Assembly (NCBI RefSeq): GCF_001280565.1
Contig: NZ_LGRO01000001.1
Location: 248,001-312,000, forward strand
Direction: 5' to 3'
Source of the DNA: Sulfobacillus thermosulfidooxidans
GTDB taxonomy: Bacteria; Bacillota; Sulfobacillia; Sulfobacillales; Sulfobacillaceae
Length of the DNA: 64,000 bases
Positions 45,438-54,057 of this stretch are shown here, piece by piece. The position numbers were made by a program, and so were the translations under genes. The notes beneath the pieces are model-generated. The model saw only the letters and a program-made list of their open reading frames with translations, was not told where the DNA came from and searched no databases. Within the stretch, counting starts at the first letter, position 1, and the number at the start of each line of letters is the position of its first letter.

Positions 45438-45466
45438 ATTATATGAAATAACCGAAACAAACGCAA
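45438..45466 (-). promoter_or_regulatory. Promoter of antitoxin copy 2
   Basis: TTGCGT and TATAAT lie 17 bases apart on the minus strand, sharing TTGTTTCGGTTATT in the spacer with the copy at 6600-6628. Confidence 0.7.
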
Positions 45467-45469
45467 TTC

Positions 45470-45667
45470 CTAGGGTTTTGCGGTCGTGGAGCGTTTGGCG
45501 GATTTAGCGGAACGGGTGGTTGCCGTAGAAGGCCCAATCGCGTCTAACGTTAAGGTGAGCAGCACGCCGTCAGCGGGATAGACGTCCAAGAGTTCGGCGA
45601 TACCCCGGAGCAAATTGGCGGCATCATTACAGGTTAAGGCTTTGTCATGTAATGGTAATAAGGGCAT
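45470..45667 (-). CDS. Small hypothetical protein
   Basis: This 65-residue protein starts at ATG 45667, with AAGGAGG 15 bases upstream. The helical part (ALTCNDAANLLRGIAELLDV) and hydrophobic strand GVLLTLTLDAIG are followed by a basic Ser/Thr/Lys tail. No family is recognised. Another short frame just upstream (RLIFHEDRQNLTGNVSVYIS) lacks a start. Confidence 0.45.
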   Translation of the reverse strand: MPLLPLHDKALTCNDAANLLRGIAELLDVYPADGVLLTLTLDAIGPSTATTRSAKSAKRSTTAKP

Positions 45668-45952
45668 GGTCAATATCAGTCGCCTCCTTGGGAGACGGCT
45701 AATGCGGCCCGTGAGGGACGCAATCCGGGACGTGATGAGGACCGAAGATAGAGAATTGTTGGTAGCTTTATCAAGTCGCAACCGGGGTAGAATCGGGTGG
45801 TACAACATGGGCAGTTGATGATCAATCCGCTGCATCCAGAGCATCGAATAATCCATGAGGTGTGTTGGGGCATGGGGCCGAAATATAGACGGAAACATTA
45901 CCGGTGAGATTTTGGCGATCCTCATGAAAAATCAGCCGGGCGTCAGAGGGTG

Positions 45953-46357
45953 TCAGGCGTTGCTGCCCTTCCCTGGGCCGTTTTCGGAAGCATGACGAGA
46001 GACGTCCACCGCGGGTTCTTGACTTATCGTTTGCAACATGGCGATGACCGCATCTTTCAGGGGTGGCAAGTCATGCTGTACAACTTCCCACACAAGTTCC
46101 AAGTCGAGGCCAAGATAGTGATGAGCTAAACGGTCTCTCATGCGCGCAATGGCGGACCAGGGAATGTTCGGATGCGAGGCCAACAACTCCGCTGGAAGCT
46201 GCTTGACGGATGCTCCGATGAGTTCGAGATTATGCACAATACCATCTTGGAGGAGCGGGGACTCGAAAAATGCTCGGGAACCTTCTGCACTATATGACGC
46301 GATGCGATCAAGACTCTGAAGAATCTGCGTCAGATAAGCGGGGGCTCGCGCCGTCAT
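45953..46357 (-). CDS. hepT: HepT-like toxin (DUF86)
   Basis: This 134-residue helical protein has the HepT signature RMRDRLAHHYLGLD (Arg-X4-His region). It starts at ATG 46357, overlapping the MNT stop by ATGA. HepT acts as an RNase-like toxin controlled by adenylylation by its MNT partner. The C-terminus is somewhat longer than usual. Confidence 0.8.
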   Translation of the reverse strand: MTARAPAYLTQILQSLDRIASYSAEGSRAFFESPLLQDGIVHNLELIGASVKQLPAELLASHPNIPWSAIARMRDRLAHHYLGLDLELVWEVVQHDLPPLKDAVIAMLQTISQEPAVDVSRHASENGPGKGSNA

Positions 46358-46641
46358 AATGGAATGCAATCCCGTCGAATGGCTGCATCAATGGCCGGGG
46401 GTAGTCCCCGGTCGGACACCACGTCCACAGGGCAACCGAGCAATGCCTCAACCGCGCCCTCGAAACTCAGGAGATCCAGCAAACTGTGTCCGGGGCTTAC
46501 GTGGACTAACAAATCGACGTCGCTACGCGAAGATGCGGTGCCACGTGCCTGTGACCCAAACACCCGGATATTCGTCAGGCCAAACCGGTTAGCCAATTCC
46601 AGGATTTCCGTGCGCCGGTTAGAAAGATCTTGTAAAAGCAT
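46354..46641 (-). CDS. mntA: MNT-type nucleotidyltransferase antitoxin
   Basis: This 95-residue protein has the minimal nucleotidyltransferase motif GSQARGTASSRSDVDLLV (GS and Asp-X-Asp). A third acidic residue is in PVDVVSD. It starts at ATG 46641 with GGAGGTAA upstream. It forms a type VII module with the HepT gene that follows. Confidence 0.85.
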   Translation of the reverse strand: MLLQDLSNRRTEILELANRFGLTNIRVFGSQARGTASSRSDVDLLVHVSPGHSLLDLLSFEGAVEALLGCPVDVVSDRGLPPAIDAAIRRDCIPL

Positions 46642-46794
46642 CCTGACGTTACCTCCTCTGTCTCTTAGTATATTCCAGGGAGGCAGAGGATAATCAATGG
46701 GCAAATTAATCTGTCGTTTGACCCAAATAAGGGGAAAACGACCGTGCGTCGCCTTGTTTCAGATTTTGTGAGTCGTGAATCGGTCGCAAGAGCG

Positions 46795-48021
46795 TTATCG
46801 ATCGCTCACGGCGACGAGATGCTGATGGACAAAATAGACGGTGGCGGTCGGATAGACCCAAGCGATTTGGGATTGGCCGTGATAGGTGGTCGGATAGGTG
46901 CGTTCCGGTGGACCCCAGAGATGTCGGACGGTGGTCATAGAGGCGCCATCCGGGAGCCAGGGCCGGGATGACGCGGGGGAAGCCGAAGCGGTGGCGGTCC
47001 ACGGCGTGGCCTGATGCCAATTGTGTTGAAACCAGGCCGCGAGGTGTTGGCGATCGGTGCCGGACACGATAAGGCCCATTTCCCGATTGTCTTGGAGGGA
47101 GACGGCCGAGAGGTTTTGGGAGCCGAGAAAGGCTTGGGTGGGCGTAATCAGGGTTTTGGCGTGGACGTAAGGCGTATTCAGGGTCCGAATGTGGACGCCG
47201 GCGGCGGCTAAGGTCGCCAGACGCGCTGCGGCGGCAGCATCGGCGGGGGGAGGACACAGTAGGGACAAACGCGGTCCGTCCGCCGCCATTTGGGCGAGAA
47301 TGGTGGGGTCATCGCCAATTTCTTCGGTCATCATCGCAATGGAGCCGGGGGACTGGAGCAAGTGTAACCAGGTCGTTGTCGCGCCCGGAGAAAGGACTAA
47401 GGTGCGACGCGGAGCGGCTCCGGCCGGTTGCCGGGTCCAGTCGGCTTGAAAGACCTGGGCGGCGGCGTTGGCCGTAGGGCCTGTGACTTGCGCGGCGACT
47501 TCGAGATTCGTCCCATCAAAGGCACTGGCGGTGAAATTAGGCGATCCGATAATGGCGGTTGCACCGATGGTGCCCGGATTGATGACGAGGTATTTGGCAT
47601 GGTCGAAGGCATAGGCTTGATCGAAGCGAGGCGGAGCCCATCGGACGGTGCAATTGGGAATCGTGTGGAGCATGTGTTCTTCTTGCGTCACGGCGGCTGT
47701 GTCATGGTACGGATTGGGGGCTAGTAGCACGTGAATGGGGATGCCGCGTTGGCCCGCTTGGCGTAATGCGGTGAGGATAGCGGAATCATCAATGAGATAG
47801 ACATTGAGGTCAATGCCAGTGCGGGCGTGGTCAATGGCGGTGATCCAGGGCGTCACACCATCAGCGGGTTCTATAATGACAGACGGAGCCATTGTCGGGG
47901 AAGCGGACGGAGCGGGGGCGATGAAAGATGGTGGGGTATTGGACAGGGGGACGGATAGCGTTCCACATCCGGCAAGCCAGGGAATGAGTCCGAGAAGGGA
48001 AATCTTGTCATAGAATTTCAA
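46795..48021 (-). CDS. Phospholipase D-family lipoprotein
   Basis: This protein of about 408 residues starts at TTG 48021, with GGAGATGA upstream and a signal with lipobox WLAGC. Two PLD active-site motifs are present: FDHAKYLVI...GSPNFTASAF and VHAKTLITP...GSQNLSAVSL (His-X-Lys, Asn; the Asp is shifted as in many PLD-like proteins). It is probably a surface-exposed nuclease or phospholipase. A C-terminal domain of about 60 residues (WGPPERTYPTTYHGQSQIAW) follows. Confidence 0.8.
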   Translation of the reverse strand: MKFYDKISLLGLIPWLAGCGTLSVPLSNTPPSFIAPAPSASPTMAPSVIIEPADGVTPWITAIDHARTGIDLNVYLIDDSAILTALRQAGQRGIPIHVLLAPNPYHDTAAVTQEEHMLHTIPNCTVRWAPPRFDQAYAFDHAKYLVINPGTIGATAIIGSPNFTASAFDGTNLEVAAQVTGPTANAAAQVFQADWTRQPAGAAPRRTLVLSPGATTTWLHLLQSPGSIAMMTEEIGDDPTILAQMAADGPRLSLLCPPPADAAAAARLATLAAAGVHIRTLNTPYVHAKTLITPTQAFLGSQNLSAVSLQDNREMGLIVSGTDRQHLAAWFQHNWHQATPWTATASASPASSRPWLPDGASMTTVRHLWGPPERTYPTTYHGQSQIAWVYPTATVYFVHQHLVAVSDR

Positions 48022-48350
48022 AGAATCATCTCCCATCGGGATAATGGAAAATTGTTTGGTAGAAAGCCTATCCGTGACGATAGGCGTTTTCGGTAAAGTG
48101 GGCAAAATGGTCAAGATTTTTCGAAATGGTTGGCATGGGCTGATGCCAATCATAATTGGCTGAAAGCGATAAAATGCCAACTATTATGGTCTTAGGACAT
48201 CGTAGATTTTTTAGAATAAATCACAAACGAGTGTTATTGATGGACAACAGGATTCAGCGGGGCGTATGATCGCGATGGTAGAATAATCCTCTGATACCCG
48301 TTGGAATTTGCGGGGATGCAACGCGGATATGCACAAACAATCTCGGCATC

Positions 48351-48527
48351 TCACTCACCTTCTCGTAATGCTTGGATTTCAGCCATGATGTCCTCGTCGG
48401 ATAAATGGACTTCCTGAATCTTCAAAGCCAGATGCGCCCGTGCGATTTGATACCGGTGTTCCCGTAGGGCTGCGGATTCTTTACCCGTGACAACTTTTAG
48501 ACGGGTGACAGGATTCAGAAACTTCAC
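48351..48527 (-). CDS. Small hypothetical protein
   Basis: This 58-residue protein starts at GTG 48527, with AAAGGGGGT 8 bases upstream. It is helical and charged (ALREHRYQIARAHLALKIQE, then DIMAEIQALREGE). It could be an antitoxin-like small protein. It stands alone. Confidence 0.45.
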   Translation of the reverse strand: MKFLNPVTRLKVVTGKESAALREHRYQIARAHLALKIQEVHLSDEDIMAEIQALREGE

Positions 48528-48730
48528 TGTAATGACCCCCTTTATTGACTCATTGTCGTTGATTGATTTTGGAAAATAATATTGGTACACGTGTTTTAGC
48601 GGATGTTTTAGATCATTTTAGAACAGAATGGAACGGTGTTGCTTGTGTCGTGCGAGTGTGATGCATAGAAGAGAAAAGATCAGGCATCATAGGATAAAAC
48701 GACTCACATAGTTGGGAATGTGGGGGAAGT

Positions 48731-49105
48731 TCAGCGCGGATATAATCGCTGATATACATTGTCAGGCAGCCAACGATGACCGAATCCGCGCACGCGAATG
48801 GTCTGTCCGGTGTCTTGATAGACAATGCGCAGATCGGCAGGATGCTTACGGGTGTGTTGACTTTGGAAGTGATACGATTTCCATCCGCTGAGATGGTCCC
48901 GAAGATTTTGCCCGATATCGCGCCGCTGCACGATGAATACGAGGGCTTCCTCGACATGGATCATGGCCGTATGCCAGCGTTTTTCTTCGGGAAAAGCCAT
49001 CGCCATGAGGACCACATCATCTACCAGGGCGTTCGGATCCATTTCAATGCCGGGGATGGCGGCAATGCGTTGAATCCATGCGGCTAGCGCGGCATTACTG
49101 ATCAT
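48731..49105 (-). CDS. RelE/ParE-like toxin
   Basis: This 124-residue protein has a C-terminal pattern HPADLRIVYQDTGQTIRVRG followed by FGHRWLPDNVYQRL, typical of the RelE/HigB fold. An N-terminal helical extension is present. It overlaps the upstream antitoxin-like gene by 11 bases, as in type II modules. Confidence 0.6.
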   Translation of the reverse strand: MISNAALAAWIQRIAAIPGIEMDPNALVDDVVLMAMAFPEEKRWHTAMIHVEEALVFIVQRRDIGQNLRDHLSGWKSYHFQSQHTRKHPADLRIVYQDTGQTIRVRGFGHRWLPDNVYQRLYPR

Positions 49106-49466
49106 GGTTGTCTAAGACGTTGCGGAGATGATCATGGCGTTTTGTGAAGCTTGCTAATGCCTGCTGGGCTAAATCGTCACCGGAGGCCCAGTGTTGTAAA
49201 GCGTCTCGTTGGGCAAACAAGGCGTCTACACGGGCTTGTTCCAATTCTTCTTCAAGTTGGTCCAAATAGGTTTTTATAGCTTGATAGACTTCGGGTTTCA
49301 GGAGAATCGCTGTGGTTTGATTCCGATCCAAAACTTCTAAAACAGAGAATTTATTGAGATCGGCCCGCCATTGCGTGGAACGACCTAACTGCGTCACGCT
49401 AACACGACTGTGTAAATCGAATCCGCGTCGAACAGCTTCAAGGTGTTCAAACAGGTTTTGTTTCAT
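49095..49466 (-). CDS. Phd/YefM-like antitoxin
   Basis: This 123-residue protein has the central segment TQLGRSTQWRADLNKFSVLE, then TTAILLKPEVYQAIKTYLDQ, as in Phd/YefM antitoxins. A long acidic coiled C-terminus would wrap the toxin. It starts at ATG 49466 with AAGGACA upstream and is paired with the RelE-like gene. Confidence 0.6.
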   Translation of the reverse strand: MKQNLFEHLEAVRRGFDLHSRVSVTQLGRSTQWRADLNKFSVLEVLDRNQTTAILLKPEVYQAIKTYLDQLEEELEQARVDALFAQRDALQHWASGDDLAQQALASFTKRHDHLRNVLDNHDQ

Positions 49467-49714
49467 GGCGTGATGTCCTTCTTTCGCTTTCTATAGGATG
49501 TAAAGACTCGTGAATTATTATATCAGAATGTGTAATAAACGACGCATTATGATGTGGAATACAATACACATACGGAAAAATCCTGGAGCGGTCTAGGTGA
49601 GGCCGAGCGCTCATCCTAGGGTGTTGAGGAATAGATAGGGTAGGAAAGAGGTCAGGGGCCATCTCTCGTGTTGAAGGGATGAAACGAACATAATGGGGGG
49701 CGCGAACGCTTGGG

Positions 49715-50035
49715 TTATGGGCGGCGATCTATCCATCGTTCGCGCCAATACCAATAATCCTGGTCGGACGCGAAGGCTCCGCCAAAGGGACCGTCTGGCT
49801 CATTATCGTGGTCGAAAAAGGGACAGAAGGTGTGACAATCGGTTAATTGGTGCCATCGGTAGCATTGTTCGTTGCGCGCGTCTTCGAGAGAGGTAAAAAT
49901 GACGTCGTCGGGACGATCAGACCCGTGGAGGTATTGGGTGCGCACCAGATAGTGCGACGCATCGATTTGGAAAATGGAGAGAATAAAAGGTTCGTCATCT
50001 TCGCGGGTGTCACGGTATTGGTTAATCAGGATCAT
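49715..50035 (-). CDS. Hypothetical protein
   Basis: This 106-residue protein starts at ATG 50035 with GGAGG upstream. It is acidic and aromatic (DASHYLVRTQYLHGSDRPDD, ASDQDYWYWRERWIDRR), with Cys in NEQCYRW and DCHTFCPFF. No family is recognised. Confidence 0.5.
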   Translation of the reverse strand: MILINQYRDTREDDEPFILSIFQIDASHYLVRTQYLHGSDRPDDVIFTSLEDARNEQCYRWHQLTDCHTFCPFFDHDNEPDGPFGGAFASDQDYWYWRERWIDRRP

Positions 50036-50135
50036 GGGCACGCCCTCCGGGATCAGGATTTCGGTGGCCTTGACAGACAGCTCGCCGGATAGGGCGGGCT
50101 ACAGCTCATGAGAACATGTTAGGGGTCGAATAGAA

Positions 50136-50393
50136 TCAAGATAATACCCGCAGAATTTCTTCTTGCACAATGCGCTGAATGGTTTGGGCCATCTCGGCAT
50201 AAGACCGTTTCCCGTCATCGTCTCCGAATTCGATGGGATCGTAAAGAATATCGGCTTCGCAGGGGCCCAGACGGTCCGCGACGCGTTGGCCGATGGTTGC
50301 GGCGGCATTGTGAACAGTGTGCCAAAGGGGACACGGCGTGGTAGTTTGCGGACATACGGGAGAGGGAACCGAAGGGTTTGCAGAATGGCTCAT
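50136..50393 (-). CDS. Small hypothetical protein
   Basis: This 85-residue protein starts at ATG 50393 with AAGGAGT upstream, overlapping the MazG-like gene end by 4 codons or less. It has a helical C-terminus (SYAEMAQTIQRIVQEEILRV). No family is recognised. Confidence 0.5.
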   Translation of the reverse strand: MSHSANPSVPSPVCPQTTTPCPLWHTVHNAAATIGQRVADRLGPCEADILYDPIEFGDDDGKRSYAEMAQTIQRIVQEEILRVLS

Positions 50394-50398
50394 GAGAT

Positions 50399-51079
50399 TC
50401 ACTCCTTATCATTATTTAAGGCGGTATGGCGGGGCGCGCGCCCCATATTTTTGTGATGGACGTCGTGAAATCGTTGGGCGATTTCTGTGGGAGTCCAGCC
50501 GCAATGTACGGCGGTGCCGATCCATAAATAGAGGAGATCGGTCAGTTCTTCGGTCAAGTGGTCCCAATCGGTTTGAGTAAACCCGGTGTGATCGGTGCCC
50601 CGAGGGGCCTTGGTCACAACCGAGGCAATTTCACCCAATTCTTCTTGCATGAGGGCTAGGCGGAGCAGGAGATCGTGGCGGGTGCCGGTGGTGATGGGAA
50701 ACCCGTTTTGGGCATGGAAGGTTTCTACCGCGTGGTAGGCATCGGTGATAGTCATGTTGGGATGTGCAGACGATAAAGCAAAGCGCACAATCAGATGGTC
50801 TAGCGATAGGGGGAACGTGTGATGGCACGCAGGACAGATGACGGACTTGTCGATTTCAGGAGCGGAACAGGGAGATGGGTGAGAGCAAAACGGACAGAGG
50901 ATGCGAAAATGTTGCAGGACGAGACCGTCATCGGATAGGTGAACCATGGCTTCAAAGACTTCCTGGACAGGGCGATTAACAATCCGAGCGATCATATTGG
51001 GTGTTATCTGACAGGCTGCTTGCGGTTCTGAAAGGTCTTGTAGCAGGGCGAGGATTTGTGTTTTGAGAGGGTCTGCCAT
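50399..51079 (-). CDS. MazG-like NTP pyrophosphohydrolase with N-terminal winged helix
   Basis: This 226-residue protein has an N-terminal wHTH-like domain (residues about 1-60) and a zinc ribbon (CPFCSHPSPC...CPACHHTFP, residues about 62-95). A MazG-like all-alpha domain follows, with LALMQEELGEIASVV and HLTEELTDLLYLWIGTAVHC (the Glu-X2-Glu and Glu-X2-Asp metal ligands). It may clean nucleotide pools or regulate phage-like functions. This fusion is unusual. Confidence 0.7.
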   Translation of the reverse strand: MADPLKTQILALLQDLSEPQAACQITPNMIARIVNRPVQEVFEAMVHLSDDGLVLQHFRILCPFCSHPSPCSAPEIDKSVICPACHHTFPLSLDHLIVRFALSSAHPNMTITDAYHAVETFHAQNGFPITTGTRHDLLLRLALMQEELGEIASVVTKAPRGTDHTGFTQTDWDHLTEELTDLLYLWIGTAVHCGWTPTEIAQRFHDVHHKNMGRAPRHTALNNDKE

Positions 51080-51115
51080 TGAGAGGGCACGGTCCTTTCT
51101 CAAAGAATGACGAAA

Positions 51116-51142
51116 TGGCGAACGGATTGAGCCCGTTCGCCA
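51116..51142 (-). terminator. Hairpin after gene at 51177
   Basis: TGGCGAACGG pairs with CCGTTCGCCA around a 7-base loop, followed on the minus strand by TTTCG. It is a moderately strong terminator between two minus-strand genes. Confidence 0.55.
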
Positions 51143-51176
51143 TGCAATAGGGTGGTGATCGTCTCTGGATAATAAT

Positions 51177-51857
51177 TTACAGGCTTTCCGTGTCTTTGTC
51201 ATGCCGCATCCACTCCGGGTGGCGAGAGTACACCCAGCCGGGCGATTGGTGGCCCTCATCATCCTCGAAGATACTCCAGCCGTTTTCGGTGGGATTGTAC
51301 ACATCGAGTTCTTCAAGGTCATAGCCGCCGGGATGTATGGTGATGCCGAGAATGATGAGGGCGTTTTCGTCGTCGTGGGGATCTTCCCAGCGGTGCGCGA
51401 CTTGCAGGGCATATTCGGGATTCGGTGTGAGGTAGAAATTTTGGATAACGCCGCCGGAATAATCGAGGACTTCGTAAAGCCAGGGAATAGCGTCCTCGAC
51501 GTCGGAGTCATCGGATGACGGGAAACCGGAAACGTTTTGCGGTGGAGCCGTGACGTGTGGCTGGAGCACCAAACCGATCAGGGAGGGCGGGATGGGATCA
51601 CCTTCGATGATAGCTAACAGGGTGGCCGTCATGGTGCGACCGGTATAGGCGGCGTGTTCGGCTTGGCGCTGAATGGCTCGGGGCGTGGTCATGGTGGGCA
51701 CCGGAATGTCTTCGGGACGGATTTCGATACCGGTGAGCGTTTGGCCCACGGTAAACCCATAGGGATAATCGGCACGGGGGAGAAAGAGGGTGGAGATGGG
51801 CCGGCGCGAGAATTGTTCAAACAGTTGAGGAGACAGGATCAGACGATCGGTCGGCAT
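51177..51857 (-). CDS. Hypothetical protein
   Basis: This 226-residue acidic protein has an AAAGGAGTG site. Its N-terminus resembles a beta domain (YPYGFTVGQTLTGIEIRPED). The middle is DDSDVEDAIPWLYEVLDYSG, and the C-terminus ends SGWVYSRHPEW-like. No family is recognised. Confidence 0.5.
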   Translation of the reverse strand: MPTDRLILSPQLFEQFSRRPISTLFLPRADYPYGFTVGQTLTGIEIRPEDIPVPTMTTPRAIQRQAEHAAYTGRTMTATLLAIIEGDPIPPSLIGLVLQPHVTAPPQNVSGFPSSDDSDVEDAIPWLYEVLDYSGGVIQNFYLTPNPEYALQVAHRWEDPHDDENALIILGITIHPGGYDLEELDVYNPTENGWSIFEDDEGHQSPGWVYSRHPEWMRHDKDTESL

Positions 51858-51872
51858 GGTGACACTCCTTTC

Positions 51873-52460
51873 CTAATGGGGCGAGGATAACGCCAAGAAG
51901 GCGTGTAAGATTTCGCGAATCGTGTGTTGTTGAGCGGCGTTCACGCGACGATACATGTGGAGGAGATCGTGTTCATCGGTATGCAGGACATCCGTCTCGT
52001 CGAAGGGGTTTCCGGTGGCCCAGTGATAGTACGTGACGGGATCGTCCGATTGGGCGGTATAGGTGCGAATCATGAGAGCCTGTTGAACGGGATGCCATTC
52101 CACGCTGGCTGCGAGTTGTCCGTTAATGGCAATATCGTAGCCGGGATACTCGTCATGTGGAGCGCCGATGACGGTAAGAGTACCGCCAGGAGTCGAAATG
52201 GTGGCAGGCACATTGGGTTCTAATTGAAAGCTCAGAAGCGCAAAACCGGGATAAAGCTCAGGATTGCGGGTAACGTCTGTGATACGAACTCGACAGAATT
52301 GGCCGGTTCGGCCCACGTTCGGCTGGTATTCATAAAACGTGATGTGATCACCAACAGAAAACGGGGTGTCTTGAGATTCGGAGCGAATATTGGCCGTGCA
52401 TTGTTGACGGGTGATGGCATAAAAATCATCGGGATCAATGGAAAAAGCATAGGAACGCAT
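51873..52460 (-). CDS. DUF3850-like (ASCH/PUA fold) protein
   Basis: This 195-residue protein has an N-terminal segment FYAITRQQCTANIRSESQDT, then FSVGDHITFYEYQPNVGRTG, matching the DUF3850 pattern (residue Arg after the Lys/Cys position, GD, and a Glu-Tyr pair). Such small ASCH-like domains may bind RNA. The rest is unrecognised. It starts at ATG 52460 with GGAGGA upstream. Confidence 0.6.
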   Translation of the reverse strand: MRSYAFSIDPDDFYAITRQQCTANIRSESQDTPFSVGDHITFYEYQPNVGRTGQFCRVRITDVTRNPELYPGFALLSFQLEPNVPATISTPGGTLTVIGAPHDEYPGYDIAINGQLAASVEWHPVQQALMIRTYTAQSDDPVTYYHWATGNPFDETDVLHTDEHDLLHMYRRVNAAQQHTIREILHAFLALSSPH

Positions 52461-52461
52461 A

Positions 52462-52722
52462 TTAATCATCCTCCGTGATAAGGGCTTCCGCCTCTTGTTG
52501 GGGGATACACGTCATTTGTTGGGTTTCCCGGTCATAAACATACCAATGGGTGCTGGAGGATTCCTCATCGCGGGTGATCGAGAGGGCGCGAGCGACGGCT
52601 TCTTGTGGAGAATGAGCTTCGTGCGCTGAACAGGTGACGATAAACGACACGACATAGCGTTCTGAGGCGAATGCATAGGAGCTATCGAGTTCGTGGAGCA
52701 TGAAGGGCAAAGACGGGGGCAT
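52462..52722 (-). CDS. Small hypothetical protein
   Basis: This 86-residue protein has an AAGGAGGT site. It is beta-like then helical (YVVSFIVTCSAHEAHSPQEA, ALSITRDEESSSTHWYVYDR) and ends acidic. It abuts the DUF3850-like gene. The function is unknown. Confidence 0.5.
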   Translation of the reverse strand: MPPSLPFMLHELDSSYAFASERYVVSFIVTCSAHEAHSPQEAVARALSITRDEESSSTHWYVYDRETQQMTCIPQQEAEALITEDD

Positions 52723-52781
52723 ACGGTACGACCTCCTTGACTGGCATGATGACAGCGTGACAGGAACGGGAAGAATCTCGC

Positions 52782-52802
52782 GACCGGAAATGGGTTCCGG
52801 TC
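52782..52802. repeat. Palindrome of dispersed GACCGGAAAC family
   Basis: GACCGGAA and TTCCGGTC arms flank a 5-base centre, intergenic. Confidence 0.55.
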
Positions 52803-52935
52803 ACAACATTTTGAGAGGTTTTCTGGTGAGAGAGAGGGATAAAAAACTGTGGGCTCTGCAAGGTGTCAGGCGACTTTAACGAATTCTTTAGCCGACCGCG
52901 CTTCAGCGAGAACTCTTTCAATGGGTTTTGATCCA

Positions 52936-53097
52936 TTATGATTGCGGTTTTTCTTTTTCGCGGGCCACGTTGTACAGAATCTCGCCGAGGTCTTGCATAA
53001 CTCGTTGCATGTTCGTCAAGAGATTGTTGACGGTGTTGATCTCATTGCGGAGGGTTCGGATAACGTTTTTCAGGGTATCGAGGTTCTCAGCGTTCAT
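52936..53097 (-). CDS. Small coiled-coil protein
   Basis: This 53-residue protein has GGAGG upstream of ATG 53097. Nearly all of it is predicted coiled coil with Asn/Leu heptads (NLDTLKNVIRTLRNEINTVN). It may be an oligomerisation peptide or antitoxin-like factor. Confidence 0.5.
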   Translation of the reverse strand: MNAENLDTLKNVIRTLRNEINTVNNLLTNMQRVMQDLGEILYNVAREKEKPQS

Positions 53098-53139
53098 GAC
53101 GTAGCCTCCTATAAAAATTGATGACCGGAGCGGGACATA

Positions 53140-53166
53140 AGCGACCGGAACCCGTTTCCGGTCGCT
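53140..53166. repeat. Palindrome of dispersed GACCGGAAAC family
   Basis: The 11-base arms AGCGACCGGAA and TTCCGGTCGCT are separated by 5 bases. It is upstream of the coiled-coil gene. Confidence 0.6.
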
Positions 53167-53699
53167 AGGGGTTTGCATTGCCACAGAGAGGAGGAAGAAT
53201 CTTAGAGTGTGTGACCATCATCACAGCGGTAGGAGATAGGGACATCCACCCCATCGAGAATGAATGCGCCGGCTTGTAGCTGTTGGTCGGCACACCGTAG
53301 CGTTGGGGCGATAAGGCTCATCGAAGATAAAAAGGTTTTGGGGACTTAGGTATGCTCCTTGTCGGAATGAGAGAACATTGTGAGTTACAGACGAATACGG
53401 TGACGGTTCCTCGCCCGGGACTCGGTTAACAGGTGCTGACGTATACACCAAAAGTGTCAGCTGGTGAAAATAGCGATTTTGGTTGTGCCATCTATAATGA
53501 ACCATAAGAAACCGAAAAGAGAGACGATGTAATTATAGAATAGAAAATTCCAAGTGCCTTTTCGTTCAGGAACAAATAGTGTTGCCAGCGATCATGGTGA
53601 TAGTGGAGCAAGGGCACGATAAAGCACATCTCGGGGTGGTAGCAGTGATGATCGCCATTGCATCACCACCAGAGGGTTCGTAGAGGCATTGGTCTCATC
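53167..53699. other. Spacer with no supported gene
   Basis: A minus-strand frame at 53221-53505 (94 codons) has no ribosome site and a composition unlike its neighbours. No repeats or RNA genes were recognised. Confidence 0.3.
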
Positions 53700-53950
53700 A
53701 ATTCAATCGGTTTGAGGATTCTCGCCAATCCGGGGGTCTAAGGCATCGGGCATTTCTGTGACAGCATTGTTACTGAGAATTGGAGCGTATGCGTTGCAAT
53801 CGGTGAGGCGTTCAATGAAGACGCTAAAGGCTAGACTATGAAAGCCATTGGCATTGAGGCTAAAAACGCCGTAGGGTAAGGCAGTTTAGACATTCTGAAA
53901 CTATTCGGCTAGGGCATCTTGAAGTTGAATGGCGTAACAATCGATTTCCA
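53700..53950 (-). pseudogene. Decayed paralogue of the gene at 42491-44203
   Basis: From ATG 53950 the frame encodes MEIDCYAIQLQDALAE, then a TAG where the paralogue has Trp. A TAA follows, then VFSLNANGFHS, LSNNAVTEMPDALDPRIGEN and PQTD, with a TGA again where the paralogue has Trp (PDTDW). Matching order and spacing show it is the same family, inactivated by at least three stops. Confidence 0.6.
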
Positions 53951-54057
53951 TATGTTGACTATCCCTCCTGAAAGAAGCAAAATACGTAAACAAACCGGCC
54001 GATTGAAGTCGGCTACTTTACGGTATGCTTGTTTATGAGGTGTGGGCATGGTAATTT

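Noticed and set aside
52724-52936. A small gene starting in TAATG after the coiled-coil gene.
   Set aside because: The composition is not protein-like, it overlaps a palindrome, and the frame is not supported by a ribosome site.
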